From: Rachycentron canadum
Lineage: Eukaryota; Chordata; Actinopteri; Carangiformes; Rachycentridae
Length of the DNA: 64,000 nucleotides
Reading direction: 5' to 3'
Assembly: GCA_038496675.1 (NCBI GenBank)
Contig: CM076667.1
Location: 16,203,469-16,267,468 of the forward strand
Numbering within the stretch: the stretch's first letter is position 1; every line of letters begins with the position of its first letter. This document shows, piece after piece, positions 26,025 through 37,834 of the stretch. Made by a program: the position numbers and the translations under genes. Under the pieces are notes generated by a model. That model was not told the origin of the DNA and searched no databases. It worked only from the letters and a program-made list of their open reading frames with translations.

Positions 26025-26220
26025 TGATCTGTCTCTTCTTTACATGCTGCAGCAGTTGTCACATACAGCACAGTACAGTGTTTAAAATAAAACCCACAAG
26101 TGGTTTCACTGCAGAGAGGACACATGGCAAATTTCCAGGTATTTGTAAAACAGGAATGTAGAGGGAAGAAGAACAACGATGCATTCAGTAAAACCAACTA
26201 ACAAAACCATCGTTTTAAAA

Positions 26221-26300
26221 ACTAAGATTTGGTGAAATGAACCTATTCTTTTAAAGCAAAGAAATAGATAATGAAACAGCAGCTCGGACACCCACTGATG
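26221..26300. repeat. Short segment similar to 27768-27853, partly inverted
   Basis: The left part (AAGAAATAGATAATGAAACAGC) resembles the sequence after copy B of the 1-kb duplication in direct orientation. The adjoining CTCGGACACCCACTGA recurs there as its reverse complement (TCAGTGGGTGTCCGAG). The two loci thus differ by a tiny inversion. Confidence 0.65.
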
Positions 26301-26808
26301 TGCTTTTGTGGTGTTGCCCTGCCAGTCAGGGCTTTTTAATACATTTGATCAGTGCTAAAATCTAGTTTAAATACAAATTGAGATGATGTGAAACCTTACA
26401 TAATGTAATCTCCGAAAAGGAAAACAGATGAAATCAAAGCTGCGTCCTAGTAGACTTCATTGGAATTTCATTTAACCCACAGTGGGAGTCTCCTAAAGGG
26501 CTGAACTGCCTACAAAAAAAACACACGTGCACACACGCACACACATGCACCACTGTCATTTACACGGTTAACCAGCCATTAATGCACACACACTGGCCAG
26601 ATGTGTAAAGCCCATACCTTCATGTTCATTTTGTCTGCATACTCTCCTCACTCCTTTTCCCAAAACAAACACAAGAAAACCCAAAAGAAAACTAAACTCC
26701 CAACAGAAACATTTGCAAGATCCTTCTTATCATTCTTTCTCAACGCCCCTCGAGATGTCATATGTGCCTGGTGCAGTCCAAAGTTTCACTGAATACCGTC
26801 TGAATTAT

Positions 26809-27768
26809 CAGTTGAAGACTGATTAAAATTAATGCATTGTATTTGTCCTAAATAGATCAAAGGGCTTAAAGAATATTCATTATTGAATGGTTGTGATTGT
26901 GTATTGATTTTGTGACCTCCATATATCAAATATATCATAATTAGTCTGTGTAAATCATAGATAATCATGTATCTGTATGATATCTGCCCTGCAGACTCAA
27001 GATCATTTTAGAAGTATGAGGACAGAACTGATTATGTAAACGGTGTCCATTTTAACTCAGGGATTGGATCCAACGAGGGATAATCTATAATTTTATGGGC
27101 TGAACATCAGAACAGGGTTTCCAGGATTCTGATGGTCTGTAGTTATCAGTGTTCTCCCCTTTATCCATTTCTCCATGCCATCATTTATCAGAGGTCCTTT
27201 AAAATTCATGAGCCTTATGGTTACCATGAGGTGACACCTGCTACTCTACACACCAAGACTTTCAAACCAAAACCCTGTAATGTTAACAAGAAATTCAGTG
27301 AATCCCAAAGTAGTGTTTTTTAAGATTACAAGGAATTGTTTTGTGAGGAATTGAACATTTAATATTTTTAACAGATGTCTCCCTCACAGATGGAAGCTCT
27401 CACTCCCTCCCCCCTCACCTGAGGAAGCCCATCTGTTCAAAAACATTGTGAATGATGACCAAATAAAACAGAAGATGAACTGGCAATGAATAAGAAAGCA
27501 CTATGGTACTATTTGTCCACTGTTTAGTCCCCAAAGAAATTTTGAACAAGCATACAGACAGCTTTCTTGCCAGTAAACTAGAGGGGAGATGAGTTACTGG
27601 GAAGCCAGAAATAACAGGTGTGGGGGATCCAGTAAACACATTGGATGTGCCACATCTTCCCTCAAATAACACTGTTGAAAGTCCTATAACAGGGAGGCAC
27701 AGAAACAAGGCCAGCTCCCTTTTGCGTACGAGGGGATGAAAGCACAGAGCCACACACACTCCCTAAGA
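26809..27768. repeat. Copy B of the dispersed duplication
   Basis: It parallels copy A (22778-23770) from CAGTTGAAGACTGATT to about the ACACACACTCCCTAAG block. The open frame of copy A survives only as a shorter 114-codon frame here, which argues against a conserved protein. It is followed directly by a stretch related to 26221-26300. Confidence 0.75.
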
Positions 27769-27855
27769 TTCGGTAAAATGAATCATTCTTTGAATGCGAA
27801 GAAATAGATGATGAAACAGCACTGATGGTGATATCAGTGGGTGTCCGAGTGGGGG

Positions 27856-30800
27856 GTAATATCCCACACACTGATTCTGTGTCGTGGGTTGGGTTCTGAA
27901 TGAATCAAGTAATTAAGGACCACAGATTTGTACATCATCTCTCATCATCTGTGTCTGTAAAGTAAACCACTCAGATTATGCAAAGTGTCCCCAATCCAGT
28001 TGCTCCTAATGAATCATCTGGACTCGGTTTGCGTATATTTTGGACGCCGTCTGTCTGAGAAGCCTGTTGGGCACAGAAAGAGGACAGAAAAGGTCACAGT
28101 CTTTTGCTCTTGTAAGAGGGAGCCAAACTGTTACTATCCCCCACCCCAGTGTTTTTCCATGCCACTCATCCATCCACCATGATCTCCGCCTACATCCCAG
28201 TGTGTCCTGTATGTTGTGTTATGTGTGTTTTTGGGGCTTGCAGGCCTCTGTATGTTTGTGTGACCACAAAACGACCTTTGCCACCAAAAGTACAGGATGT
28301 GCTTTGCATTCCTTTCACTGATTCTCCACAATTACATAATTGTTATTAACTTGTAATTCCTATATAGTCAAAAAGTTAAATGTAGCAGGTGAGTAAATAT
28401 AATATAGTAATAATAAGTAATGCATGTGCATATACATTAAATGAGTATATTGCATCATGAAGAAATATTTGCAGTGAATGGCTGAGAAAAACAACATGTT
28501 CTGATTTCAAACAGTTTTGTAACCCGTTCAGTTTATGAAGTCCATCTTCATCATCATTTATGCTTGAATTAATGCACTGCATTTTGTTAAACACTTATTT
28601 ATAATCTATAGGAGTAAAATTGAAAATACAATTCATTTAAAATCTTAACTTTGCCAGCGGGTTATAGCATTAATAAGATATGTGCTTGCTGAAGTGATGA
28701 TCCCATTCACAAACAAGTAGTTTGGGATAATTTGATCCATTGTTTATATGAAAATACTGATTAGCTCCAGTTGACTTGGTGGCACCAGTGGCCACTGTTG
28801 GTAGCAGCAAGTGTGTTTTCAAAATACAGGTCCTTGAGTTCCAGGTGGACTGAAGGGAATTGACAAGTTGACAACAGAAGAGCAACGAGATTATTTATTT
28901 TTATTCACAGCTCAGCCAAACAGTTCAAGGGCTGAGAGGATTGATGATGTCACTTTATTAAAGATGGTAAAAATAAAAAAAAAAAAGTAAATTGCTAAAT
29001 TGGTAAACCTAATTTAAACAAAGTTCATCATCAGCAAATGGAGAAAAGGTTTGGGTCTGCAATGCTGAGTTGGAAATATCTCATAGACAGACTGAAGGCA
29101 CAGCTAAAAACACATCAGAAATTAACCTCATTACCAACAATAGCCGCAGTACTTCCAGGCCATGCAAACTCATCCAAACCAATAGATAATAATTTGGTTA
29201 TTCAAATATTATGGTGAGCATTTAAATGCTTTTTGATAAGCCACCAATTGCCTTGTACTGTTTTCGATCAAGAATCTTCTGGGTCATTTATCAGAGAGCT
29301 TGCAGCTGTCATTACACTACAGCTCCGCCTAAAATATGATCACTGTGGATACAAGACACTGGTCACTCACAGAAAACCACACAACTCAACTATTGATTGT
29401 TAATTCAAGGGATATTCGACAATAAAATGGTAGTTGCTATGGAGATAGTTGGCATTACAGCATTGCATATGCTGTTCCCACTTTCTTTTGATGAATTGCT
29501 CGCTATAAATGTCAGATCATGAGAGCAGGTGGTCATGGGACCAACTGAAACAACAAACAGCAAAGGTGTAAATCAGTTTCTGTTGTAAATTTGGTTACAT
29601 TGTAAATTCCAACACAAAGTATGTGAGAGCTGGAGAAAGAAGTTAACACACCACCTTCAGATTTCAAACTATGTAAGCAGACAAACAAACCTGAACAAGC
29701 AAAAATAGCTGCTTCAGCAACATCATATATGACTATTCGACAAGCTGTTCTGAGGAGAAAGTAGAGGTGTGGAGTTTATTTTTCACATTTTGCTTTTCAT
29801 ACTTCATTTGTACTTCACCTGACAGAGGATCTGCATATTGGCCGGGGAACCAGAAGACCTAAATGTGGCTTGTGCTTTCCTCGTAATTAAAATGAGTATA
29901 AATAGATCTTTGAGAAAAAAGAGAAAAAAAAAACAAGGGTGTGATCTGTCTTCTCTTCTGAATATCACGCACGGAGCGTGCTACAAGCCAAAAAGACAGA
30001 TATTATAAACAGGGATGTGGCTCAAAATTCTGGTAAATGTTGCTTGTCATCCTCCTGGATTTTTCCATCTCTATCCTCATTCTTCTCAGGCTTCATCCTT
30101 CACTTCCCTTGCTCTTTTCACCTTTATTAAATTTAGTGTTTCCACTCTCTGGTTCCATCACTTCTTAAAGGGCAGAGCAACAGACCTAAGTGTCAATTAT
30201 TTTTCCTGACATATACTCTATATATTGTAATCACTGATGATCCTCAGGTTTTCACTTTTACAGCTGTCTCTCTCCTAGTTTGGCTGTTTTGTTTTTTTGA
30301 TGGACTTTATTGCCTTGGGTTCCCCAACATCACTGACTATTTTCAACCCTGATGCAGGAATTGTTTACCAGATGGAGGAGAGCACCATGGAGATTTCAGT
30401 GTTTTTTTTTTAGATACAGAAACCAACCTCTACATTTATTTATTTATTCAGCAATAATAATTTGCTTATGACAATCAAATATAAAACGTTTAACAACAAC
30501 AACAACAGGTTTTTAAATTCAAGCTTCTTTTTGGACTCCTTTAATGGTTATTGCATCTTATTCCCTGCTCTAATTTCAAAATAAAACAAAGCGGGCTACA
30601 GAGGATGCCATGTCCTAAACAGAACTTTTAATCAATGTTCAGAAGTAAAATATATAACAATATAATATACACAACAATATATTCAACTTTTCTCTTGGTT
30701 ATTTGTGTTGTATTTTTTTAAAAGCCTTTATATACTGAACATGACAGAGTAACCAATGTGTCAAATGATTCTGAAGCTATATATTTGTTGTTTTGTTGCA

Positions 30801-33800
30801 CTTATAAATACTCCAGGTCACATTTACCAGCGATCCCAGTAAGTTCCCCAGTGTATCTTAGGGACTAGATTTACTGCGGCTGCTGCCGTAGACACCAGTT
30901 GCTCAAGCGCAGAGGGGTTGAGTGTGCAGTGTTTGCCAGTAGAGGAAGCCGATGCTGGATCCAAGCCAGATAAGTAGAGAGAGGGTTACACTTTAAACCT
31001 GAAATTCTGGAGGCAATAAAAGCCAAGAGTATTGATAAGATGGACATCCATGCTGTGTATGTGGGTTTAGGGTAGTGTAAAGCGATATATTAGGATCTAA
31101 TTGCATAATGACATAATGAGAGGGCTGCTCCCACATTCAGTATTTGGCAAAGGTGACATTTAGGATGACAAGGAGAATAAATATGTCATGAGGTGAGGAT
31201 ATGTACAGATACAAGATCAGTTACTGTACATACCTGTGGTACGTTGTAGAAAGGTCGTAAAACAATTACAGAAACCAGCAGCTAAGATTTCTAATGTCAG
31301 TTGGCACAAAACAGTGCCAATAGTTTGAAGTCTGGTGGAAAAAAACTGCCAAATAATGCCAACACAGATCATTAATTTGCTGAAGTGCTGAGATTTCTGG
31401 CTGTTTTTGGTGTTGTGGCACCATGTTAAACACAAATGTGCCAACCTTTTGGCATTTTAAATGCATCCATTGCTCGTTGACCTACTTGCAGTTTGAGCAG
31501 CTCAGTTTGGGCAGTGACGTGAGAAAGTAACGTTGTTACAAAGTCAAAATGAAGGGAGACAGGAAAGCAATTGCAGAATTGCAAAAGAATATGTTTATAG
31601 GCCATCATGAGGTGTATCAAAGAGCAGTCAGCGAAATGGCAGTTCATCAGTCACCAAGGTACAGTTGCCTAACTCACCTTTTACTGAAATGAATATCGAT
31701 CAAGGTTCAATTTGCAGTCGCAGCTCATTGCATTGGTACAGTCCTCTAAACAACTAAAATGCCCCTGTGTTGCCTCAGCTCTGACTCCCAGACTATTACA
31801 GTGAAATGTGTACTACTATAATACTGTGTGTCAAGCTGTTATAACAGGCCACCCTTATCCCCCAAAGGACGACACTCACAAGGCTCTGAAATACAGTATT
31901 GACTCCTTGAGACAGCTCTATAAATAGCACTGCACGCCTGTTTCCTGGGGCTCATAGCAGGGCCTTAATGACTGCCTGCTCACCTTCAAAGGGCAACATA
32001 ACCTAAATTCAGCACAGTACTGTCTTGTATCTATCTTGGACTATCACTTTGATGGACAGAGCAGAACATAGTAATGAGTTTAGGTTGGTTATGAAACACA
32101 GCCCCTGACACTGTTGGTCTGGGACAAAGTAACATAAAAGTTTAACTATGGTGATGCATGGTGCTGGTGGTGAAGATCAGGAGGTGGCTGTGAAGGGAAA
32201 GACTTGACAATTGATGGATGCTTTTTGGTGCATCTTTAGGCAGACAGGCAAAATAAGATTTTGGTAGTTTCTCCAGTGAAATTGTTGTTTATTACATTTG
32301 TCTTTTATTTGTTTATCTATTTGTCTTTTTTGTCAAAATTGTGAGAAAGTGTTTGTTTTGTAACACTCTTTTTGGCCAAAAGGGGCCATTTGTCTCTAAT
32401 GACTTTCATATGTTTTGGTTATTTTATGCAAGAGACCATTTTCTATTTTTTTTTTTTAACTTTTTTTTTTTTTTTTTGTCTTTGCTCTTGTTGTTTTAAA
32501 GTGTGTGGGACTGAGTTGGAAAAAAGTGACATATTCTTGTGCAATAATCAGACTGAGCAGCATTTGAATGATGATAGTGAGGGTGTTTACTTGTACTACT
32601 GTCACTGGCAATCAAGCAGGATCCAACTGTATCTACACAGATTAGCTGCTATTTTCAATGTTAAACTAATGTGAAATAACACCTGACCTGTTTTTTGTTT
32701 AACTCTGGTGCATTAATTACTGAATATTTATTTTTACAGAATAGATTTGACACCGCATTTTCCAATTATTTACCAATTTTCCAGACTCCACCAGATACTT
32801 ATAGCTTTATGTGGCACTTGTTTAAAGGATCACCTCACCTATTTAACAACAACAAAACCTACTAAAAACTATGTTCCAACAAAATAAATAGTCCTCATGA
32901 AAACTGCAGTCATGATGTTCAGTGGATTAATCAGAGTAATTCCCATTTCCTTTGAAGAGATGCTGTCAACAGAGTTTTTGTAATTGGCATTTTCATTAAT
33001 GAAAACTCTGAAAAAATAGCAAAATTAAACTGTGATCACCACAGGTTGGTGGGAGTATCAGGTTTAATGATACCAAAAACTAGATTTTAGCCTACATGAT
33101 GGGAAAGGTTGTGTTGTAACATGAACCTCTTTTTTCTCCTTCTTAACATGTTGTATGATTTACATACATGAAGGAGGAAACATTTTTCATTCCTCAAAGA
33201 CTCATTACAACAACCTTTAAATGACCTGAGGGTTTGATTTCTCCAGAGAAAATGAAAAGCTCTGAGAAAAAGGCTTTAGCCCAATTACCAAGGGAGCTTG
33301 TGTGGCAGAGCTAAATGGTACAGTGTGTTTCAGTCAACAGTGCGGTGGTCAGATGAAGGGGTCTGTCATCTGGTGAATAACAACACCACCAAAAAAAAGA
33401 GAGACGGTAATTATGAAGGTATAGATTTGTATCTCAGGGAAATGTTGCAGCAGTTGAAAAAGCCATTACACATCAGAGATTGGATCAGCAAAGAGTAACG
33501 GATGGAGTAAATGAATGGCACCGTTTATGTGTTATGCAACCACTCAAAGAGGTAGGGGAGGCTAAGAGGGTGAGAAACCAAATACAGAGGCATTGCAGGG
33601 GGTGGAGGGGTGCAGACAAAAAAAAAAAGGCAGACTAAACAGAATGTGAGTGATGGATGAACCAGTGAGGGTTTGTCTGTACAGTAAAGGTGATGGCAGG
33701 AGATGAAGACACATGGAGATGTTGATCAAGTCCCACGGCTTTAGATAATTTGAGGTTTTAGAAGATGAGAGCCCACTGTACAAGCCAGACTGCTGGTCGC

Positions 33801-35340
33801 CTGTGTGTGTGTGTCAGGGGAGGCACTGAGGGATGTGACCTTGGAAAGATATTGTTATAATGTAAACATTAGGGCTGCTTGGTCTGCCAGTGTCGCTACT
33901 GAGCTGCTGCAGAGGGCAAGAAAATGAGGTTTCTCTTTCTCAAACATAGTTATTCTCAAAATCACTATGATTAAATTGTTTAATGTGGAACGCCCACAAT
34001 GAGTTTTGCAAAGTCGATGTTTACGAAAAGGCTTCACTCAAGAGGTCACTAAAATGATCGCTGCATTTAATTGTTACAATATTTAAAGCACTGATCAAAT
34101 ATTGCTTTTTGATTCATGATTTTCACTGTACAGAAAGATAGTTTGTGCATAGTTTGACACTAGAAGGTTATTTGTACATTGATCTGCTGAAGGGAAAACT
34201 CTGTGGTCACATTAAATCTAAGACAAGCAGCCTACAGGATTGTGTGACATCAATCATGGTCCAATATATCTTGACTGTAATTTGACCTGTCCAGTGCACG
34301 CACACAGTTATTACATACATACAAATGTATTGATATATACAAATTACTATAAGTTTAAGTTTTGTATTTTTGAATCTTTGTTTACCTATGTTTTGGTATT
34401 TTTTTGTCATGTTAACTTAAGAATCTCTTTAATCCATTATATATTACTTTATTTTTTATTATTTTTATTGTTTTATTACTGTCTTTAATTTTGTTGGACT
34501 GACATTGAGTTGCACATGACAAAAGTTAAAGGAAGCTGATATTAAATATAAATACTGGAGCTTTATAAACCAGCCATTTGTTTGTGGGTCAATCACCTTT
34601 CAGCAGGTAATAAGTACAGTATGTAATGCCCCAGCAGCCTGGGGAGTTAGTATTTTGGATTACTTTCTGTTTTTTCCTTCTGTATAAAAATAAAAACCTG
34701 CATCCTCTTGCTCACCATCTGCCAAAGTAAAGTTAATAGTCCCATTATAGCTAATGGATTGTTCTCATAGTTTATTGAGCGCATCCTCTTGCCTTTCCAT
34801 TGTCTTTGGCTTCTGGGAAGCTGCTAATGCGGCGCCAGTAATAGCTTAGGTAAACTGTTATGGCTGATGTTTTTTAACCACTAATGACAAAACAGTAGCC
34901 CATCAACAAGAGCAAACATAAGAGATAAAAATGACATTAAAACAATAAACAAATAAGCACATAGATTGTTGCAGAAATGTAAATAATAATAGAATATGAA
35001 TGGAGACCATAGAATATCCTCGTCTGTGTGATATTTATAACTCACTTGAATCATGTAACTCAGTTTTCATTTATTTATTTGTTGAACCAGGGCTGTAACA
35101 TATGAAGAAGATTTACTGTACTGAGATGATCACATGCTGTAATACACTACATGATAAATGAAGCACTTGCCAACACTTTCTGCTGAAAAGGGAAGTTAAA
35201 GACAGGGGAGTGAGGGGCAGTAATCAAGAAAAGTGCACACAAACATGATTTAGACCCTGCAGCTGTTTTCTAATCAGTGTGATTCCAGTTAACATGAGCA
35301 CACACCTCTATCTGACTTCTTCAAAATGCAGATATACTTT
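27856..35340. other. Intergenic stretch without a recognised gene
   Basis: About 7.5 kb, AT-rich, with homopolymer runs (for example near 32447-32477) and no exon-like coding stretch. The open frames seen are short, overlap on both strands and lack recognisable motifs. Confidence 0.55.
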
Positions 35341-35344
35341 ATGT

Positions 35345-35353
35345 ACACACACA

Positions 35354-35387
<34 letters not shown>
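35345..35387. repeat. (AC)n-(AG)n compound microsatellite
   Basis: About thirteen AC units pass directly into about eight AG units, some 70 bp left of the perfect palindrome at 35457-35504. Confidence 0.9.
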
Positions 35388-35456
35388 TAACACACTCTGA
35401 CACTCCTTTGGTGGCTGATCTACTAGAGAAAATGGAAGGAAATGTTTGCTTACGCA

Positions 35457-35504
35457 AGGAAACACTGTGGCAGTCATCAGCTGATGACTGCCACAGTGTT
35501 TCCT
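35457..35504. repeat. Perfect 48-bp palindrome with no spacer
   Basis: The 24-base arm at 35457-35480 (starting AGGAAACACTGTGGCAG) is followed immediately by its exact reverse complement at 35481-35504 (ending GCCACAGTGTTTCCT), with the centre at CAG/CTG. Pairing stops at the next base on each side. It can extrude as a cruciform or fold as a hairpin in RNA. Confidence 0.95.
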
Positions 35505-37580
35505 GATCCAATGACCCCCTGTCCACAGTGCAATCCCACTGTATGCCATAGTGATGTCTGTAAAATATGAATGAACCATTCACGGTGCTTCTGTGAACTT
35601 TAGAGAGGCGTGACGGGTGATTAGATATTTTCTGTTTCCTGTAAATGATTTGCCAGCAGAGTGAGATTTCAGCCAAGGACAAGATTTACCCAAATACCAA
35701 CCTGTTAATCTGTCTATAGACACAACACAGTAACTCAGGCTTCTCCAGTTCGTTCATGGGGGTAGATGGGCATTGGCTGCCACCTGCTGGAGAAAAAGCT
35801 ACAGTACAGTTGAAGTGTGGAACAGTAATGTACATGTACTTCCCGTGTACAGTACAACGACTAGAAACCAGAATCTGACTCTTTCAGATTATTATGTAAT
35901 CATCATATAGAACTACAGCTGAAACTATGAATTGATGAATCAGTTGAAAATGAATTTGCAACTGTTTTGATAGAAACGTTAATCAACAGTCAATCAATTA
36001 ATTGAGAAAATACTAAGCAGATTCATCCATAAAGAAAATATCATCATTATTTTCAGCCCTGTACAGAATATTTAACTCTATCTCCTCCTCAACCAGCCAC
36101 AGTCCACATTGATGCATGAGAAATGATTATGATATAGCAGATTAAAGTGTATCAGTCAGAGCAGGGGCTATTGTTCTGACTTCTGTTATACCTACAAGCG
36201 TTTACCTACAAGTAAGCTATTGTTCTAAAATGTACTCGAAATTATCTGTAGAAGATGAAGCTAAAGAAATACTGCATCCTAGAGACAGGAAGTACAGCTC
36301 ATCACACCATCCTGGTCCAACACATTTTGATATAGATAAGATGACGTCCTGCCTGAGGCTGAGGTGATCCACGGCCATGAAGGCTCTACAACAGCAAAGT
36401 TACTTCATCTGCAGCACAACACTGCATCATTTTTTGTTTCCTGTTGCGTACTGTATGTGGTTCACTTTGATTGGTTCCTCTTTTTTTTTTTTTTTTTTTT
36501 TACAGCTATGAGTTCCCTGATACTGGCACAAGGTAGGTGAAGGACCCAGATGCAGACTTGGACACAGACGTTGCTGTTTTGTTTTGTTCAGTTTTAAACA
36601 GAAGCAAGAAAAAGTGACCTGCTTTGCTGCATTAACCGCTCATAAAATGTAACCTGATGTACATGCACAGACAAACCCCAAGCTAATATCACACAATAAT
36701 TATTTTGTGTCTTTACTGTAAACAGCCTTAAGACATTCAGAGCACTGGGGGGAAACAAATGGCATCGTGGAGTTGATAACTGGTCAAACCTGTTTTTGCA
36801 CTAATAACCTCAACATGTTTTCTGCAGCTGTACAACACTGAAGAGGAGTCTTGGAGCGTTGTCGTTATCTTGTCGAGCTGTTTCAACATACTCTTACTAT
36901 GTCAGGTGTGAGCTTCACTCTTCAGGTTATTCCAGACGTAGAAACCTCAATGATCATTTTGGCCATCAGGGAAGGCAGCCATTTTGTCTGACTGGGCACT
37001 GATGAATACCTAATATCTTTGGGATTACTCTTTTTTTTTAAACCCTTTCAAGCCAATAATTCTTGATTCTCATCTGAGCTCTCTCTCTCTCTCTCTGTGC
37101 AAATTCAAAATGTGGATGTAATCAGTGCTTTTACTTTCCTCTAATTTATTATTTATTTCATTCTTTTTCTCTTACTTTTACCTCTTTAGTACTTTTTACC
37201 CTAATTAATATTTGCTGTGTGTTTTGTTTTGGGGTTTTTTGTTTTTTTGTTTGTTTTGTTTTGATTTGGTTTGGTTTGTTTTTTTTTTTTTTTTTTGCAT
37301 CATGTCTGTGCTGCTGCAACATTGTAATTTACCCACTGTGGGGCAAATAAAGGAATTTGAATTTAAATTTAACATAGACCTCCAATCTTATTTCATGAAA
37401 TGAAGTAATAATCATTAGTATTAGTAGTGGTGGTATAAAACAATAAGCAAATCAATGAAATGATCAATAATCAATTAAATATGTTGCAGGTTACCTTGTT
37501 TTAGTAATTCAGACAGGAGCGGGCACCCCGCCCATCCGGGGTAGACGGCGTTCATGATCGAGGACCCACATCACGGAGGG
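35505..37580. other. Intergenic stretch left of the rdh12-like gene
   Basis: No coding exon was found. The stretch contains a T run (about 36481-36500), a (CT)n run (about 37079-37096) and T/G-rich low-complexity DNA at 37212-37296. CG dinucleotides become frequent only from about 37510 onward, where the next promoter begins. Confidence 0.55.
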
Positions 37581-37589
37581 CTGGCCCGG

Positions 37590-37834
37590 CCTCGGAAGAC
37601 AACCAATCAGCGGTGTCCGAGAGCGATTAAGTAACAGTCGATTGGCTAAAATCCAAATCAATCTACGGCGAGTCGATTACATTTAATGACATTTCCGCAT
37701 CGCCAATATTCAACCCACTGACGCTCCTGGGGAAGTTTGAAGGTTTGGGTTTTTTTCTTTAATTTGGGGACTAAGATTTGTTTTCCGGTCTCGGTGATTT
37801 ATCGCTGCGGGGCTGACTGCTGGGATAAAGGGAG
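37590..37834 (+). promoter_or_regulatory. Probable CpG-type promoter of the rdh12-like gene
   Basis: CG dinucleotides are locally dense from about 37510. A CCAAT box in CCAATCAG (37603-37610) and an inverted one (ATTGG at 37641-37645) lie about 190-230 bp before the start codon. There is no clear TATA box. This fits a broadly used, CCAAT/NF-Y-type promoter. Confidence 0.6.

Noticed and set aside
25844..26197. Cys-Val and Thr-His repeat proteins
   Set aside because: Translations of the (TG)n microsatellite.
35308..35682. Minus-strand frames across the AC repeat and palindrome
   Set aside because: They exist because the palindrome reads similarly on both strands; no protein character.
36481..36540. 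Exon-like stretch after a T run and CAG
   Set aside because: The T run followed by TACAG resembles an acceptor, but the following sequence has no sustained coding frame and no partner exon.
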